DNA from: Candidatus Brocadia pituitae
GTDB taxonomy: Bacteria > Planctomycetota > Brocadiia > Brocadiales > Brocadiaceae
Length of the DNA stretch: 64,000 bases
NCBI GenBank assembly: GCA_017347445.1
Contig: AP021856.1
Coordinates: forward strand, 3,542,613-3,606,612
Direction of reading: 5' to 3'
The notes below the pieces were generated by a model. That model did not search any database and had not been told where the DNA came from. It worked only from the letters and a program-made list of their open reading frames with translations. How positions within the stretch are numbered: position 1 is the stretch's first letter; each line of letters begins with the position of its first letter. A program made the translations under genes and the position numbers. Positions 45,230 through 55,217 of this stretch are shown one piece after another.

Positions 45230-46377
45230 AGAAACTCCGCGTTTTAGAGATGATTGATGATGCAAGCATTGGAGGCGGTCAGGTCCATGTACTGATGCTT
45301 GCAAAGCATCTTAACCGTGAAGCATTTGAGGTCAGTATTGCATGTGCGGGACAGGGATTCCTGGCAGATGAGGCCAGAAAATTGGGCATTGGGGTAATTC
45401 CCGTCTCCATGGATAATCGTATCCGTCTCAAAACCTTCCGCGAAGTTACCCGGATATTTCGTACGTCAGATTTTGATATCCTCCATACCCATGGCGGAAC
45501 GGCCGGTTTTTGGGGGCGGATTGGATCCTTTTTTACCGGCAAACCCATCGCCCGTATCCATAGTTATCATGGCATGCATTATCTGACGAAAAATTACTCA
45601 TTCCCCCGACGGCTGCGCATGATGGATCAACTTCTGCTGTGCCTTACCGGCAAGGTCATTTGTGTTTGTCCGTCCGATTACCGGAAAGGATTAGATGCAG
45701 GCATCGTAAGCAAAAAGAAAGGCGTTATTATCCACTACGGAATTGAGGTAGAAAAATTCCAGACTTCCAGGCAGAGGAAGGTACTGAGAAGCGAATTTGG
45801 AATGGACGAATTTGACATATTGTTTGGTAACGTGGGGCGTCTCCACGTACAAAAGGGTCAATGCTACCTCTTTGAGGCATTTCAATTGGTAAGAAATAGA
45901 CACCCGCGCACCCGGTTATGGGTTATCGGGGAAGGAGAACTGAAAGGTGAGTTAGAGAAGCTGGCGCAAGACTTAGGGATACATGAATCTATGCATTTTT
46001 TGGGTGCAAGAACGGATGTCCATGAGCTTTTGTCCGCCATAGATATCTTTATTTTACCCTCCCTGTGGGAGGGACAACCCATCTCAATTATGGAGGCAGG
46101 TGCTGCCGGAAAATCCGTAATTGCCACAAGCATTGATGGCATTGCAGACCTTTTGGATACCGAAAAAAACGCACTCCTAGTGCCGGTAAAAGACCCAAAT
46201 GCCCTCGCAAGGGCAATGATGCGGTTGATTGAGGATGCCAGGTTACGAAACCGCCTTTCTCTGTCAATAAAAGCCACCGTATCCGAAAGCTTTACCGCTG
46301 AAAAGATGGCAAAAAAAATAGGCGACCTTTATCAGGAGACATACTCATCTATGAAACGCACCCTTTTTATGCCTTAA
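45220..46377 (+). CDS. glycosyltransferase family 4
   Basis: 385 aa from ATG 45220, inside the end of the preceding gene. IGGGQVHVLMLAKHL, ILHTHGGTAGFWGR, GNVGRLHVQKGQCYLFEAF and FILPSLWEGQPISIMEAGAAGKSVIAT give a complete GT4 signature with the EX7E-like region. Last gene of the glycan cluster; it converges with dprA and overlaps its end by 11 bp. Confidence 0.9.
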   Translation: MPIKKLRVLEMIDDASIGGGQVHVLMLAKHLNREAFEVSIACAGQGFLADEARKLGIGVIPVSMDNRIRLKTFREVTRIFRTSDFDILHTHGGTAGFWGRIGSFFTGKPIARIHSYHGMHYLTKNYSFPRRLRMMDQLLLCLTGKVICVCPSDYRKGLDAGIVSKKKGVIIHYGIEVEKFQTSRQRKVLRSEFGMDEFDILFGNVGRLHVQKGQCYLFEAFQLVRNRHPRTRLWVIGEGELKGELEKLAQDLGIHESMHFLGARTDVHELLSAIDIFILPSLWEGQPISIMEAGAAGKSVIATSIDGIADLLDTEKNALLVPVKDPNALARAMMRLIEDARLRNRLSLSIKATVSESFTAEKMAKKIGDLYQETYSSMKRTLFMP

Positions 46378-47467
46378 CAAATCTTTTGCCCGAAAGCTGT
46401 TTTACTAACTTCTTTATTTCCAGAATGAGCAACGTGCTTGAGACAACCGAGGGAGGGAGTTGTGCGATGTGGATAATTTCATCTATATCTTTCGGGCTGC
46501 TGGACAGGAGTGAGAATATCTTTTTTTCCTGGGAGTTAAGCGCCAGGTTCCTTGGGTCATTTGCCAAAGATGTATCACCGTCGCTCAAGGTTTCTGCAAG
46601 AGGGCCCAACTCCTGAAGAATATCGGAAATATCCTCAACAAGCTTGGCTCCTTCCTTAATCAGCTTGTGGGTGCCCCGGCTGTAAATGTTGTCGATAGCG
46701 CCCGGGATGGCAAAAACCTCTTTCCCTTGTTCGAGCGCCCATTGTGCCGTTATCAGAGAGCCACTCTTCAATGATGATTCGACCACAAGCACCCCCAGGG
46801 ACAAGCCACTGATCAGACGGTTTCGCGGCGGAAAATTACGAAAGTCGGGTGGTGTCTTCATGGGAAATTCGGAGACAAGAGCGCCATGTTGAACAATCTG
46901 TTCTGCCAGTTCCATATTTTCCCGCGGATAAATGACCCCCAGGCCACAGCCGAGCACCGCAAGGGTGCGTCCCTTGGAGCTCATGGCGCCACGATGGGCA
47001 GCAGCATCGATGCCGCGCGCCATGCCGCTGACGATGCAAAGCCCCTTTTGCGCAAGGAGCCGGGCAAAACGTTCCGCCTGCGATAACCCATAATAAGTGC
47101 AACGCCTCGCTCCTACAATAGCAAGGGCAAGGATATCGGTTTCCCGGATGGTGCCCCTGACGTAGAGAACCAGGGGAGGATCGTAGATGGTTTTAAGATG
47201 CTTCGGGTATTGTTCGCTGGTATACGGCAGGATCTGAACCCCCTTCTCCTTTGCCAAGTCAATTTCTGCTGCAATATCGATAGTTCTCGATTCCTCAACA
47301 ATAGCGTTTGCGAGCTTTGGACCAATGCCTGGCACTGCCTCTAATTCTGCCCTTGAAGCGTCAAGAATTGCCTCTGAAGAACCGAATCTTTCGACAAGTG
47401 TTTTGTATGTCCTTATCCCGATCCCCTTCGTCATATTGAGACGCAAGAGGGCTTCGAATTCTGTCAC
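46367..47467 (-). CDS. dprA: DNA-processing protein DprA
   Basis: About 366 aa from GTG 47467, after AGAGGA; a TTG five codons earlier is also possible. An N-terminal helix-hairpin-helix region (LEAVPGIGPKLANAI) precedes the Rossmann-like core: ALAIVGARRCTYYGLSQAERF, IVSGMARGIDAAAHRGAM, TLAVLGCGLGVIYPREN and GSLITAQWALEQGKEVFAIPG. The C-terminal winged-helix part is present. It loads RecA on incoming single-stranded DNA during natural transformation. Confidence 0.95.
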   Translation of the reverse strand: MTEFEALLRLNMTKGIGIRTYKTLVERFGSSEAILDASRAELEAVPGIGPKLANAIVEESRTIDIAAEIDLAKEKGVQILPYTSEQYPKHLKTIYDPPLVLYVRGTIRETDILALAIVGARRCTYYGLSQAERFARLLAQKGLCIVSGMARGIDAAAHRGAMSSKGRTLAVLGCGLGVIYPRENMELAEQIVQHGALVSEFPMKTPPDFRNFPPRNRLISGLSLGVLVVESSLKSGSLITAQWALEQGKEVFAIPGAIDNIYSRGTHKLIKEGAKLVEDISDILQELGPLAETLSDGDTSLANDPRNLALNSQEKKIFSLLSSSPKDIDEIIHIAQLPPSVVSSTLLILEIKKLVKQLSGKRFVKA

Positions 47468-47529
47468 AGTTTTTCCTCTCAAAGATAAAACGGAGATGAT
47501 CGCATTTGTTCCCAGACAGATGCCATTTG

Positions 47530-48609
47530 CTACAAAGGTTTTTCTAATATGTGATATATAATTTCTTCCGTTACCTGATCCGAAATGACAACCTCGCCGA
47601 TTTTTATGGGGAGGATAAAACGGAGCCGGCCGGCAATAGTCTTTTTATCGGTGTACAGTGCCCTTACCATATCATCAGGTGATAATCCGGTATGAAGCGG
47701 CAACCCCAGTCTGCTGATCAGGGAAAGTTGTCGTTCCAGCACCGAAGGGCTGGTTAATCCCATTTCCATGGCAATCTTCGTTGCATACAACATCCCCATG
47801 GCTACGGCCTCACCATGCCGGTATTTTTTGTACCCGGTGAGGGTCTCAATGGCATGCCCTATGGTATGCCCATAGTTTAGTATGGCTCTCAGGTGTGTTT
47901 CTTTTTCATCTTGCTCAACAACATTTGCCTTGATTGTACAGGAGGTGGCAATGATATTCACGAGGGCAGCATAGTTCAATTGCAAGATATCGTAGAGGGA
48001 ATTTTCCAGAAAAGCAAACAATCCAGCATCCCGAATGACCCCATATTTGATAACCTCTACCAGTCCCGCTACCAGTTCAACGTTTGGTAAGGTTGAGAGG
48101 GTGTCGGTATCAATAAACACTGCTCTGGGCTGATAAAAACTTCCAATCATATTTTTCCCCTTCGGATGATTCACCGCTACCTTGCCGCCGATACTGCTGT
48201 CGACCTGAGCAAGGAGCGATGTGGGGACCTGAATAAACGGAATACCCCGCATGAAGGTTGCGGCAATAAAACCACTGATGTCGCCTACGACACCTCCACC
48301 TAACGCAACAATGAGGGAATTTCTATCCAGCTTATGATCAAAACATGCATCATAAAGCATAAACGCAGTATTCAGGGTTTTTTGCTCTTCGCCCGGTTTT
48401 AATGCGATAAGACGGACATCAAACTTTTTCCGTGAGAGACTTTCAGAGACAATGCCGCCATACACCCTTTCGATGTTTTTGTCTGTTATCAGGAGTGTCT
48501 TGCAGGGGCTTTTTTCCTGAACCAGGATATCCCCCATTCGGTGGAGAAGGCCCTTGTCTATTGAGATGTTGTAACTCTGGGAGGACAGGTTAACACGTAT
48601 GTTTTTCAT
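47530..48609 (-). CDS. aroB: 3-dehydroquinate synthase
   Basis: 359 aa. NAD-binding ALGGGVVGDISGFIAATFMRGI, the VPTSLLAQVDSSIGGKVAVNHPKGKNMIG segment, and the zinc-ligand motifs NYGHTIGHAIE and HGEAVAMGM. It converts DAHP into 3-dehydroquinate, step two of the shikimate pathway. ATG 48609 is confirmed by the family start KNIRVNL. Confidence 0.97.
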   Translation of the reverse strand: MKNIRVNLSSQSYNISIDKGLLHRMGDILVQEKSPCKTLLITDKNIERVYGGIVSESLSRKKFDVRLIALKPGEEQKTLNTAFMLYDACFDHKLDRNSLIVALGGGVVGDISGFIAATFMRGIPFIQVPTSLLAQVDSSIGGKVAVNHPKGKNMIGSFYQPRAVFIDTDTLSTLPNVELVAGLVEVIKYGVIRDAGLFAFLENSLYDILQLNYAALVNIIATSCTIKANVVEQDEKETHLRAILNYGHTIGHAIETLTGYKKYRHGEAVAMGMLYATKIAMEMGLTSPSVLERQLSLISRLGLPLHTGLSPDDMVRALYTDKKTIAGRLRFILPIKIGEVVISDQVTEEIIYHILEKPL

Positions 48610-48689
48610 ACTTCAGATCAATAGGTACCATAGATTCAGCTTGGTTTACAGAAAAAAATATTTCACGACTGTTAACTGAATGTGGTTGT

Positions 48690-49628
48690 TTACTTTGGGG
48701 TAAGTGCCCATATACGGCACTGTCCTTCTGATCCCCCTTCAATTTTGATAGGTGCAACGATAAGCGTAAACCCTCTGGGTGGTAGCTTGTCAAGATTGGC
48801 TACGTTTTCAAGAATAAATTTTCCCGCACGATTCATTACATGATGAACCTGAAAGGTTGAGCAGTTTCCGCAATCACCGCTCATGGTGTCAATGCCAATA
48901 CCCTTAACATTCCTTTTTTCTACCAGGAAGACGGCGGCCTCTTTTGAATACCCGGGAAAATGCATACACCCATACGTATCGTTGTTTTTATAATCATCAA
49001 AATTTTGCCACCGTTTACTCCAGCCGGTATACAATAATATTATCGACCTGTCAGGTATCCGCCCGTGCACCTTTTCCCACTGCTCAACATCTGACAACAA
49101 GAGCACATAGTCAGGCTCCAGATTCGTCTTGTCGGTTATATCAATCATGACCGCTGGCCCAACCAATTGTTCAAAAGGAATTTGATCCACCGAAGGCTGG
49201 TTCAGTTCAAAATGGTTGGGGGCATCGATATGAGTCCCCAGATGTTCAGGGGTACTGTACCGGCCGGAAAATACCATGTCTTTTTTTATATTCGCAATGA
49301 CCTCATACCTGAATGGGACGTAGTTTCCCACCGGCCAGTAAGGATTCTTTTCATTTAGGGGATAAGTCAGGTCAACAACTGCTGCTTTGCCTTCCATCAC
49401 ATCTTCAAGGATACCTCCCTGCAGGCGTTGTACCCAGAAAATCAACATAATTCCCAGTATCGCCGTTCTCAGAAAAATTTTCACTTCAGGTATCTTCTTT
49501 ATGCTGAGGCTATCAGCCTGTGGAGGACGAGGACTCAAGCGATTCTTCATTGCAATGGCTATGCGTTTCATCTTTTGTCCTTGCGCAGTTTTATTTCCAT
49601 TTCTACGAGTTCCTTTTACTGCTTTCAT
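48690..49628 (-). CDS. membrane-anchored cyclase family protein (kynurenine formamidase-like)
   Basis: 312 aa. The long basic N-terminus is followed by a membrane helix (FLRTAILGIMLIFWV, about residues 52-66) and then a cyclase domain (PF04199 type): VVDLTYPLNEKNPYWP and the metal-binding HLGTHIDAPNHF. GIGIDTMSGD near the C-terminus is also typical. Family members hydrolyse amides or lactones; the substrate here is unknown. GGGAGG lies just before ATG 49628. It is 80 bp upstream of aroB. Confidence 0.86.
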   Translation of the reverse strand: MKAVKGTRRNGNKTAQGQKMKRIAIAMKNRLSPRPPQADSLSIKKIPEVKIFLRTAILGIMLIFWVQRLQGGILEDVMEGKAAVVDLTYPLNEKNPYWPVGNYVPFRYEVIANIKKDMVFSGRYSTPEHLGTHIDAPNHFELNQPSVDQIPFEQLVGPAVMIDITDKTNLEPDYVLLLSDVEQWEKVHGRIPDRSIILLYTGWSKRWQNFDDYKNNDTYGCMHFPGYSKEAAVFLVEKRNVKGIGIDTMSGDCGNCSTFQVHHVMNRAGKFILENVANLDKLPPRGFTLIVAPIKIEGGSEGQCRIWALTPK

Positions 49629-49814
49629 CTGTTTCCTCCCGGTTTATTATGCAAAATAATCGAGACTTAGTATATAGCCCTACTTTCTCTTATGTCAACT
49701 TGTTTATTGCAAAAACAATTTCATGTTTGAAAAAAAGTTAAAAAATTGAGATTATACAGTGTATGCGATACATTCCATCAGTTTGTTTTATGTTAATGAA
49801 TTTTCATGCTTGTT

Positions 49815-49886
49815 GCAGGGGCGAAGTATTTGCCTGATCGGGCTTGAATGTATGTATATTAATTATAGCACATGCTTTCCCCCCAC
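49815..49886. repeat. GCGAAGCATTTGC palindromic repeat, copy D (degenerate)
   Basis: GCAGGGGCGAAGTATTTGCC at the left and GCACATGCTTTCCCCCC at the right. It lies in the 330-bp gap between the cyclase and phoB, which otherwise appears empty. Confidence 0.6.
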
Positions 49887-49959
49887 TCATAATCAGGCAA
49901 CGCTGATTGTAAGCCATAGAGAGGGGCAACAATTTTTTCAGTGAAAACAGGATGCTTCC

Positions 49960-50643
49960 GTGCCTAAAGAAAAAATTCTTGTTGTAGATGATGAACAGGA
50001 TCTTGTAAGGTTAATCCGTTATCACCTGGAAAAGGAAGGCTATAAAGTACCCTGTGCCTATAACGGAGAAGAGGCATTGTTCCTGGCCAAAACAGAGAGA
50101 CCGGAGCTTATCCTCTTAGACCTCATGTTGCCCAGGATTGATGGTCTGGAGGTATGTAAGAAAATAAAAGCGGATCAGGAACTTGCTCACACCGCCATTG
50201 TAATGCTGACAGCAAAAGGCGAGGAATCTGACATCACCATGGGTTTGAAATTGGGCGCCGACGATTATATAACAAAACCCTTTAGTCTGAGAGAACTCGT
50301 AGCGCGTGTACAGGCAGTCCTCAGACGAACAAAAAACGCTTCGGTAGTCCAAGAATATATTACCATAGACGACCTTACGATCGATCTGTCTAAACACGAG
50401 GTAATGATAATGAATGAACCCATCCGGCTGACCCTTGCAGAATTCAAGCTTCTTCATTATCTTGCCAGCAGGCCAGGACGGGTATTTGCCCGGGACCAAT
50501 TGCTTGACGCAGTTTCAGGACCTGAAACCTTCGTCATTGACCGGACGATTGATGTACATATTGCATCCCTGAGAAAAAAGTTAAAGACCTACGCAAACCG
50601 TATCACGACAATCCGCGGGATTGGGTATAAATTTAAGGAATAG
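49960..50643 (+). CDS. phoB: OmpR/PhoB-family response regulator
   Basis: 227 aa from GTG 49960. The receiver domain has the acidic triad DD (10-11), phosphoacceptor Asp54 (LILLDLMLP) and Lys in YITKPF. A winged-helix DNA-binding domain follows (LTLAEFKLLHYLASRPGRVFARDQLLDAV, RTIDVHIASLRKKL, RGIGYKF). The sequence and the adjacent PhoR-like kinase suggest phosphate control, though no pst genes are visible here. Four bases separate it from the kinase gene. Confidence 0.9.
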   Translation: MPKEKILVVDDEQDLVRLIRYHLEKEGYKVPCAYNGEEALFLAKTERPELILLDLMLPRIDGLEVCKKIKADQELAHTAIVMLTAKGEESDITMGLKLGADDYITKPFSLRELVARVQAVLRRTKNASVVQEYITIDDLTIDLSKHEVMIMNEPIRLTLAEFKLLHYLASRPGRVFARDQLLDAVSGPETFVIDRTIDVHIASLRKKLKTYANRITTIRGIGYKFKE

Positions 50644-50646
50644 CAG

Positions 50647-52074
50647 ATGTTTAAAAAGAGCCTCTTTTGGAAAGTTTTTACCAGTTATGCCGGCCTTTTG
50701 TGTTTCTGCCTGCTTCTCACGGCATATTTTATCAACAAGGTCATAAAAGGACACTACCTGCACCCATTTGCCAGAACCATGGAATCCGATATGAAATCGA
50801 TTGCCGGCTACATGCTCCTGACCTTTACGATTACGATGGTTATTGGTTTTATCCTTATCAGGGTCAATACCTTTTCCCTCGTAAATATTACTCAAATAGC
50901 GAAGAATTTTGCGCGAGGCAATTTTGCACGAAAGGCGGAGATCGCCTCCTCGGATGAGATGGGAGACCTGGCAAATGCGATTAATGTCATGGGCGTTGAA
51001 CTTCAATCCAGGATGCAAATGATCCTAGACGATAAAAACAAACTGGATGCCATCATGGCAAACATGAATGATGCGGTTATTGCCACCGACTTACAGGAAA
51101 GGATCATGCTTATTAATAATGCGGCAAAAACGATGTTTGATATATCTACCGCTGTTTTGAACAGGGATTATTTGTGGGAAAAGATAAGAAACGAGAAACT
51201 CCACAATCTGGTCAGAGAAACCATTAGGACGCAGGCGATCAGGACATCTGAAATCGAGATTCCTGCACCTGAAAAAAAATTATTGCACATCCATCTTTCT
51301 CCTCTTCAGGTTGAAAAAAATAGCCAGGGTGTTCTCCTCGTATTTCACGATATTACCGAATTGCGCAAACTGGAAAACACCCGCAGAGACTTTGTTGCCA
51401 ATGTTTCTCATGAATTGAGAACCCCGCTGGCTTCTATTAAGGGGTATGTGGAAACTCTGCTCGAAAACGATTCCCTCAGGCAAGAAGACTCTCAAGAATT
51501 TCTTCATATTATTATGAAACATTCACAGCGGCTTGATAACCTCATCAAGGATATATTAGAATTATCAAGGCTTGATTCGCACGATTTAAAGACAGAACTT
51601 ACCCCGATGGACATTCTTCCCTGCATAGAGAATGTTTTTGCTCAGTACCAGGAACACTGTGGGAAAAAAAACCAGGTGCTCGATCTGAATATTCCCCAGC
51701 AGATACCTTTCGTGGAAACGAACGAGTATCTTCTCCGCCAACTGCTGACGAATTTGCTTGATAACGCAATAAAATACACGGCAGACGGCGGCAGAATTAT
51801 CTTGAAGGTTGAACCGGTCAATCAATCCATCCGTTTTGAAATATCAGACACGGGGATTGGCATTCCACAAGAACACGTCCCACGTATTTTTGAGAGATTT
51901 TACCGTGTTGATCCTGCCCGCTCACGGGAAATGGGCGGGACAGGGCTAGGGCTTTCCATTGTCAAGCATATTGTGCTTCTCCACCATGGACATATTCAGG
52001 TTGAAAGCACGGTAAACGTTGGGACAAGATTCATTATTACCATGCCTCTGCAACAGTCGAAGCATATAACATAA
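50647..52074 (+). CDS. phoR: PhoR-like sensor histidine kinase
   Basis: 475 aa. Two membrane helices (about 11-30 and 53-72) frame a short periplasmic loop, followed by a HAMP segment (to about 125), a PAS domain (about 130-235), the HisKA box with His255 (NVSHELRTPLASIKGY) and an ATPase domain (NLLDNAIKYT, ISDTGIGIPQEHV, GGTGLGLSIVKHI). The small periplasmic loop fits PhoR, which senses through partner proteins rather than a large domain. Operon with phoB. Confidence 0.9.
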   Translation: MFKKSLFWKVFTSYAGLLCFCLLLTAYFINKVIKGHYLHPFARTMESDMKSIAGYMLLTFTITMVIGFILIRVNTFSLVNITQIAKNFARGNFARKAEIASSDEMGDLANAINVMGVELQSRMQMILDDKNKLDAIMANMNDAVIATDLQERIMLINNAAKTMFDISTAVLNRDYLWEKIRNEKLHNLVRETIRTQAIRTSEIEIPAPEKKLLHIHLSPLQVEKNSQGVLLVFHDITELRKLENTRRDFVANVSHELRTPLASIKGYVETLLENDSLRQEDSQEFLHIIMKHSQRLDNLIKDILELSRLDSHDLKTELTPMDILPCIENVFAQYQEHCGKKNQVLDLNIPQQIPFVETNEYLLRQLLTNLLDNAIKYTADGGRIILKVEPVNQSIRFEISDTGIGIPQEHVPRIFERFYRVDPARSREMGGTGLGLSIVKHIVLLHHGHIQVESTVNVGTRFIITMPLQQSKHIT

Positions 52075-52265
52075 ATGAGACGGCAATCCTTAAATAAGAA
52101 AGGATTATACCGAATGTCACATAAAATTCATTTCACCTTTTTAGGATAACTGTTACCGCAAATCGAAATCTTTCAAAAGTGGTAATAATTTGGCTTACTG
52201 AAAATATAGTACAGTTTATTTTCGTTCTTATTTGGACATCATCTAAATGATTTTAATTTATTGTT

Positions 52266-52949
52266 ATGGAATTTTTTCGTCAGTTCATTGAAAGCCTGCT
52301 GTATATTAACGAAGAGGTATTTTGGCTGAAGGAATGCCTCATTGCATTCAAATCCCTGTTAATTTTTCTCTTTTTCTGGTGGGTTATCAGCTGGAATTCA
52401 AGACAGGTAGTGCTTGCGTGCCTGTCTACTGTTATCGGCGTCACCTGTATTTTCTTGGGCGACATCGGTTATTTGAGTGACAACGATGTGCTCAAACTCA
52501 TAGCACCTATTTCTTTCTACCTTCTTGTTCGCCGAAAAGAGCAGCAAGATGATGTATTGTTGCTTCTATTTCTTATACCATACTTTGTTACCTCATACGA
52601 ATTTTACCGGCATTTTATTGCCTTGATGGAATCCATAGGATCACACACACTAACTATATTTTGTATCACCCTTGTCAAGGAAAACAAATACCTTTCTTTG
52701 GTTGTTAGTACGGCAATAGGGATACTCATTAATTACATTGGCATTCAAACGCCGCCAGGAACGAATGATATTATCATGAATCCTGCGCTTATTACGCTGG
52801 TTGTAAAAGGTCTTGAATTTTATACAAAAAATAACAACTATACCACTTTTTTAAAATCCTTCTGGGCTACACTCTTATGCTTTGCCTTTTGCGGCAGCTG
52901 GATCTTTCACTTCATAAAACCGATTTGTCCCTGGTACCTGAATTATTAA
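52266..52949 (+). CDS. multi-pass membrane protein, unknown
   Basis: 227 aa with about six hydrophobic helices and few soluble loops. A RRKEQQDD segment follows the third helix on the likely cytoplasmic side. No family motif was recognised. It is not coupled to phoR (192 bp gap). Confidence 0.65.
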   Translation: MEFFRQFIESLLYINEEVFWLKECLIAFKSLLIFLFFWWVISWNSRQVVLACLSTVIGVTCIFLGDIGYLSDNDVLKLIAPISFYLLVRRKEQQDDVLLLLFLIPYFVTSYEFYRHFIALMESIGSHTLTIFCITLVKENKYLSLVVSTAIGILINYIGIQTPPGTNDIIMNPALITLVVKGLEFYTKNNNYTTFLKSFWATLLCFAFCGSWIFHFIKPICPWYLNY

Positions 52950-53169
52950 AAACTATGGCAGCAAGACAGGGAGAAACATTTCCCTGATATGATGACCGTT
53001 GATAGAAAAAGACCCGCGAAGACCATTTCCGGATTGCCTGTTGTGCTGTAACATAAATTCCCTTGCATTTGCCTTGACATAACCTCGCTCCTTTCCTATA
53101 ATTCACACGCAGGTGGCATCTCAAGTATTATCTGTATGCATCGAGATTACCTAAGTCAAATGCCGTGCT

Positions 53170-53664
53170 ATGACAAACATGCAAACCTTACATAAGGATA
53201 CTGCAAATACAGAAAACACGATTGTTCATTCTTTTAAACCAAGCATATATCAGCATTGGTTCGTGTTTACGGTTTCTTTGTTCGCCATTTTTTTGGCATT
53301 CAGAAAATTTGGTATAGCAACCATTACAGGATTGAGCATACTGTCTGTGAGTGGCCTGCTGGTTATCCATCATATTCTTTCTGTTTTCACAACCCGATAT
53401 ATAATCACCCATCGGGGAATTCAGTTTCGAAAAGGCCCCTTTTCAAGAACACTGAAGGAAGTAACCTACGGTGACATTAATAATATTTCAGTGATGCAGG
53501 GAAGTATGCAAAGGCGGTTCAAAATTGGCAATCTTATGATAAGCACGAATCACACCAGTCATGTGTTCGGTGGGGTAAAAAATCCTCACAAAACGAAAGA
53601 GCTCATCAGTAAAGAAAAGTACCTGGAGCATGAAAGGCGTACCTTATTGAGAAAAATATTATAA
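53170..53664 (+). CDS. bacterial PH-domain membrane protein
   Basis: 164 aa. Two hydrophobic helices (about 30-46 and 52-68) are followed by a bPH2-like domain: FTTRYIITHRGIQFRKGPFSRTLKEVTYGDINNISVMQGSMQRRFKIGNLMI. This TTRYxIT...G pattern is typical of YdbT/YdbS-like proteins. The role is unknown. Confidence 0.8.
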   Translation: MTNMQTLHKDTANTENTIVHSFKPSIYQHWFVFTVSLFAIFLAFRKFGIATITGLSILSVSGLLVIHHILSVFTTRYIITHRGIQFRKGPFSRTLKEVTYGDINNISVMQGSMQRRFKIGNLMISTNHTSHVFGGVKNPHKTKELISKEKYLEHERRTLLRKIL

Positions 53665-53778
53665 ATTGTTACTATAACTCAAAGTAAGCCTTACTCTCTG
53701 CAAATATTGTAAAATGCACACTTGCAACGCCAAACTCATCCCATTGCGGCTTCCTGAAACAAGGAGAAATGAATTGTT

Positions 53779-55191
53779 ATGATGAAACTGTTTTTGCATG
53801 GGGATGCTTTCAGAAGGTATCAGTATTTTGGAATGCTTGGTATATCAGTCCTTTTCTCTTTTCAAATCACCATTGCTTCTTTCGGCGAACCTCATGATCT
53901 TCCGGATAAGGAAATCATAAAAAAATATCAAAAAATACTCTTACAGGAACCTTCCAATCTGAACGCACACTTTAATCTTGGCATTCTTTATTACAAGAAT
54001 GCACACTTTGATGAAGCCATTCGTGAGTTCAATAAGGTCACCGACATTGATCCAAAGGACGCAGAGGCATATTACAATCTGGGAAATATCTATAATAGAA
54101 AGTCTCAGTATGACGAAGCTATTCGCACGTATAAAAAAGCCTTAGCAATTAATCCCCGCGATGCGGTGGTATTCCATAATATCGGGAATGCATATACTAA
54201 TAAAGGCATGATTGACGATGCAATTACCTCTTATCAGATGGCGGTTGAAATTGATCCAAACATTGCAGAAAGTCATAAAAATATGGCATATCTCTACAGA
54301 AAAAAAGGGGAGGTCTCAAAATCTATTTCTGCCTTCGAAAAAGCAGCCGAATTCAATCCGAAAGACACCGGACTTCTTTTTGACCTTGCTTCTCTTTATG
54401 AATCAAACGGGTTGCAGGATAACGCCATTCTCACGTATAAGAAATTGCTCTCTGCTGACCCCTCACATAAAGAAACGAAAAACAGACTTGCTATGCTCTA
54501 TAACAATAAAGGGGTGTCTTGCGCGCTCGAGGGAAAAAAGGACGATGCGGTCGCTGCTTATAAAGAGGCTTTACTCCACAAAGAAGATTTTAGTGAAGTA
54601 TACAATAACCTGGGCGCCGTTTATGTTGATAAAGGAATGATCGATGATGCTATCGCTACGTATAAAAAAGCGCTTAAAATCAGCCCAAACTTTGGAGAGG
54701 TTTATAACAACCTGGGCGTGGCTTACACAAAAAAAAAGGCGTATGATGATGCAATTGCTGTATTTAAAAAGGCGCTGTCTTTTAACAAAAATCACGCAGG
54801 CGCACATTTTAATCTTGGAGTTATTTACTCTGAAAAGGGAATGACAAGAGAAGCCATCAGCGAATACAACGAGGTTTTAAAACTTACCCCTGAGGATCTT
54901 TCAGCACGGTATAACCGGGGGGTGCTTTATTTGGAAAATGGCAGGTTGGATGATGCCGCTGCAGACATGAAAAAAATAATCGAGCGTAACCCAAGGCTAG
55001 CTGCTGCACATTACAAACTTGGCGATATTCATCAAAAACAAGGATCTATTGATGATGCAATTGCCGAGTATAAGCGGGCATTAGAACTATCGCCGGAGAT
55101 GAAAGATGCCTTTCAGAAACTGGAGGATACCTACCGGATAAAAGAACGGCGGACAAAAAAACTGGTGGATGAGAAAAAAGAACCACCGTAA
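53779..55191 (+). CDS. exported TPR-repeat protein
   Basis: 470 aa. After a signal peptide (about 1-35) it consists of eleven or twelve 34-residue TPR units (for example YNLGNIYNRKSQYDEAIRTYKKALAINP and VYNNLGVAYTKKKAYDDAIAVFKKAL), ending in a charged tail. One unit around residue 235-270 carries an insertion. TPR arrays form protein-protein scaffolds; the partner is unknown. AAGGAGAAATG upstream supports the start. Convergent with the next gene. Confidence 0.87.
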   Translation: MMKLFLHGDAFRRYQYFGMLGISVLFSFQITIASFGEPHDLPDKEIIKKYQKILLQEPSNLNAHFNLGILYYKNAHFDEAIREFNKVTDIDPKDAEAYYNLGNIYNRKSQYDEAIRTYKKALAINPRDAVVFHNIGNAYTNKGMIDDAITSYQMAVEIDPNIAESHKNMAYLYRKKGEVSKSISAFEKAAEFNPKDTGLLFDLASLYESNGLQDNAILTYKKLLSADPSHKETKNRLAMLYNNKGVSCALEGKKDDAVAAYKEALLHKEDFSEVYNNLGAVYVDKGMIDDAIATYKKALKISPNFGEVYNNLGVAYTKKKAYDDAIAVFKKALSFNKNHAGAHFNLGVIYSEKGMTREAISEYNEVLKLTPEDLSARYNRGVLYLENGRLDDAAADMKKIIERNPRLAAAHYKLGDIHQKQGSIDDAIAEYKRALELSPEMKDAFQKLEDTYRIKERRTKKLVDEKKEPP

Positions 55192-55217
55192 GGCCGTAGC
55201 CTCGAAAAAGTGTCATG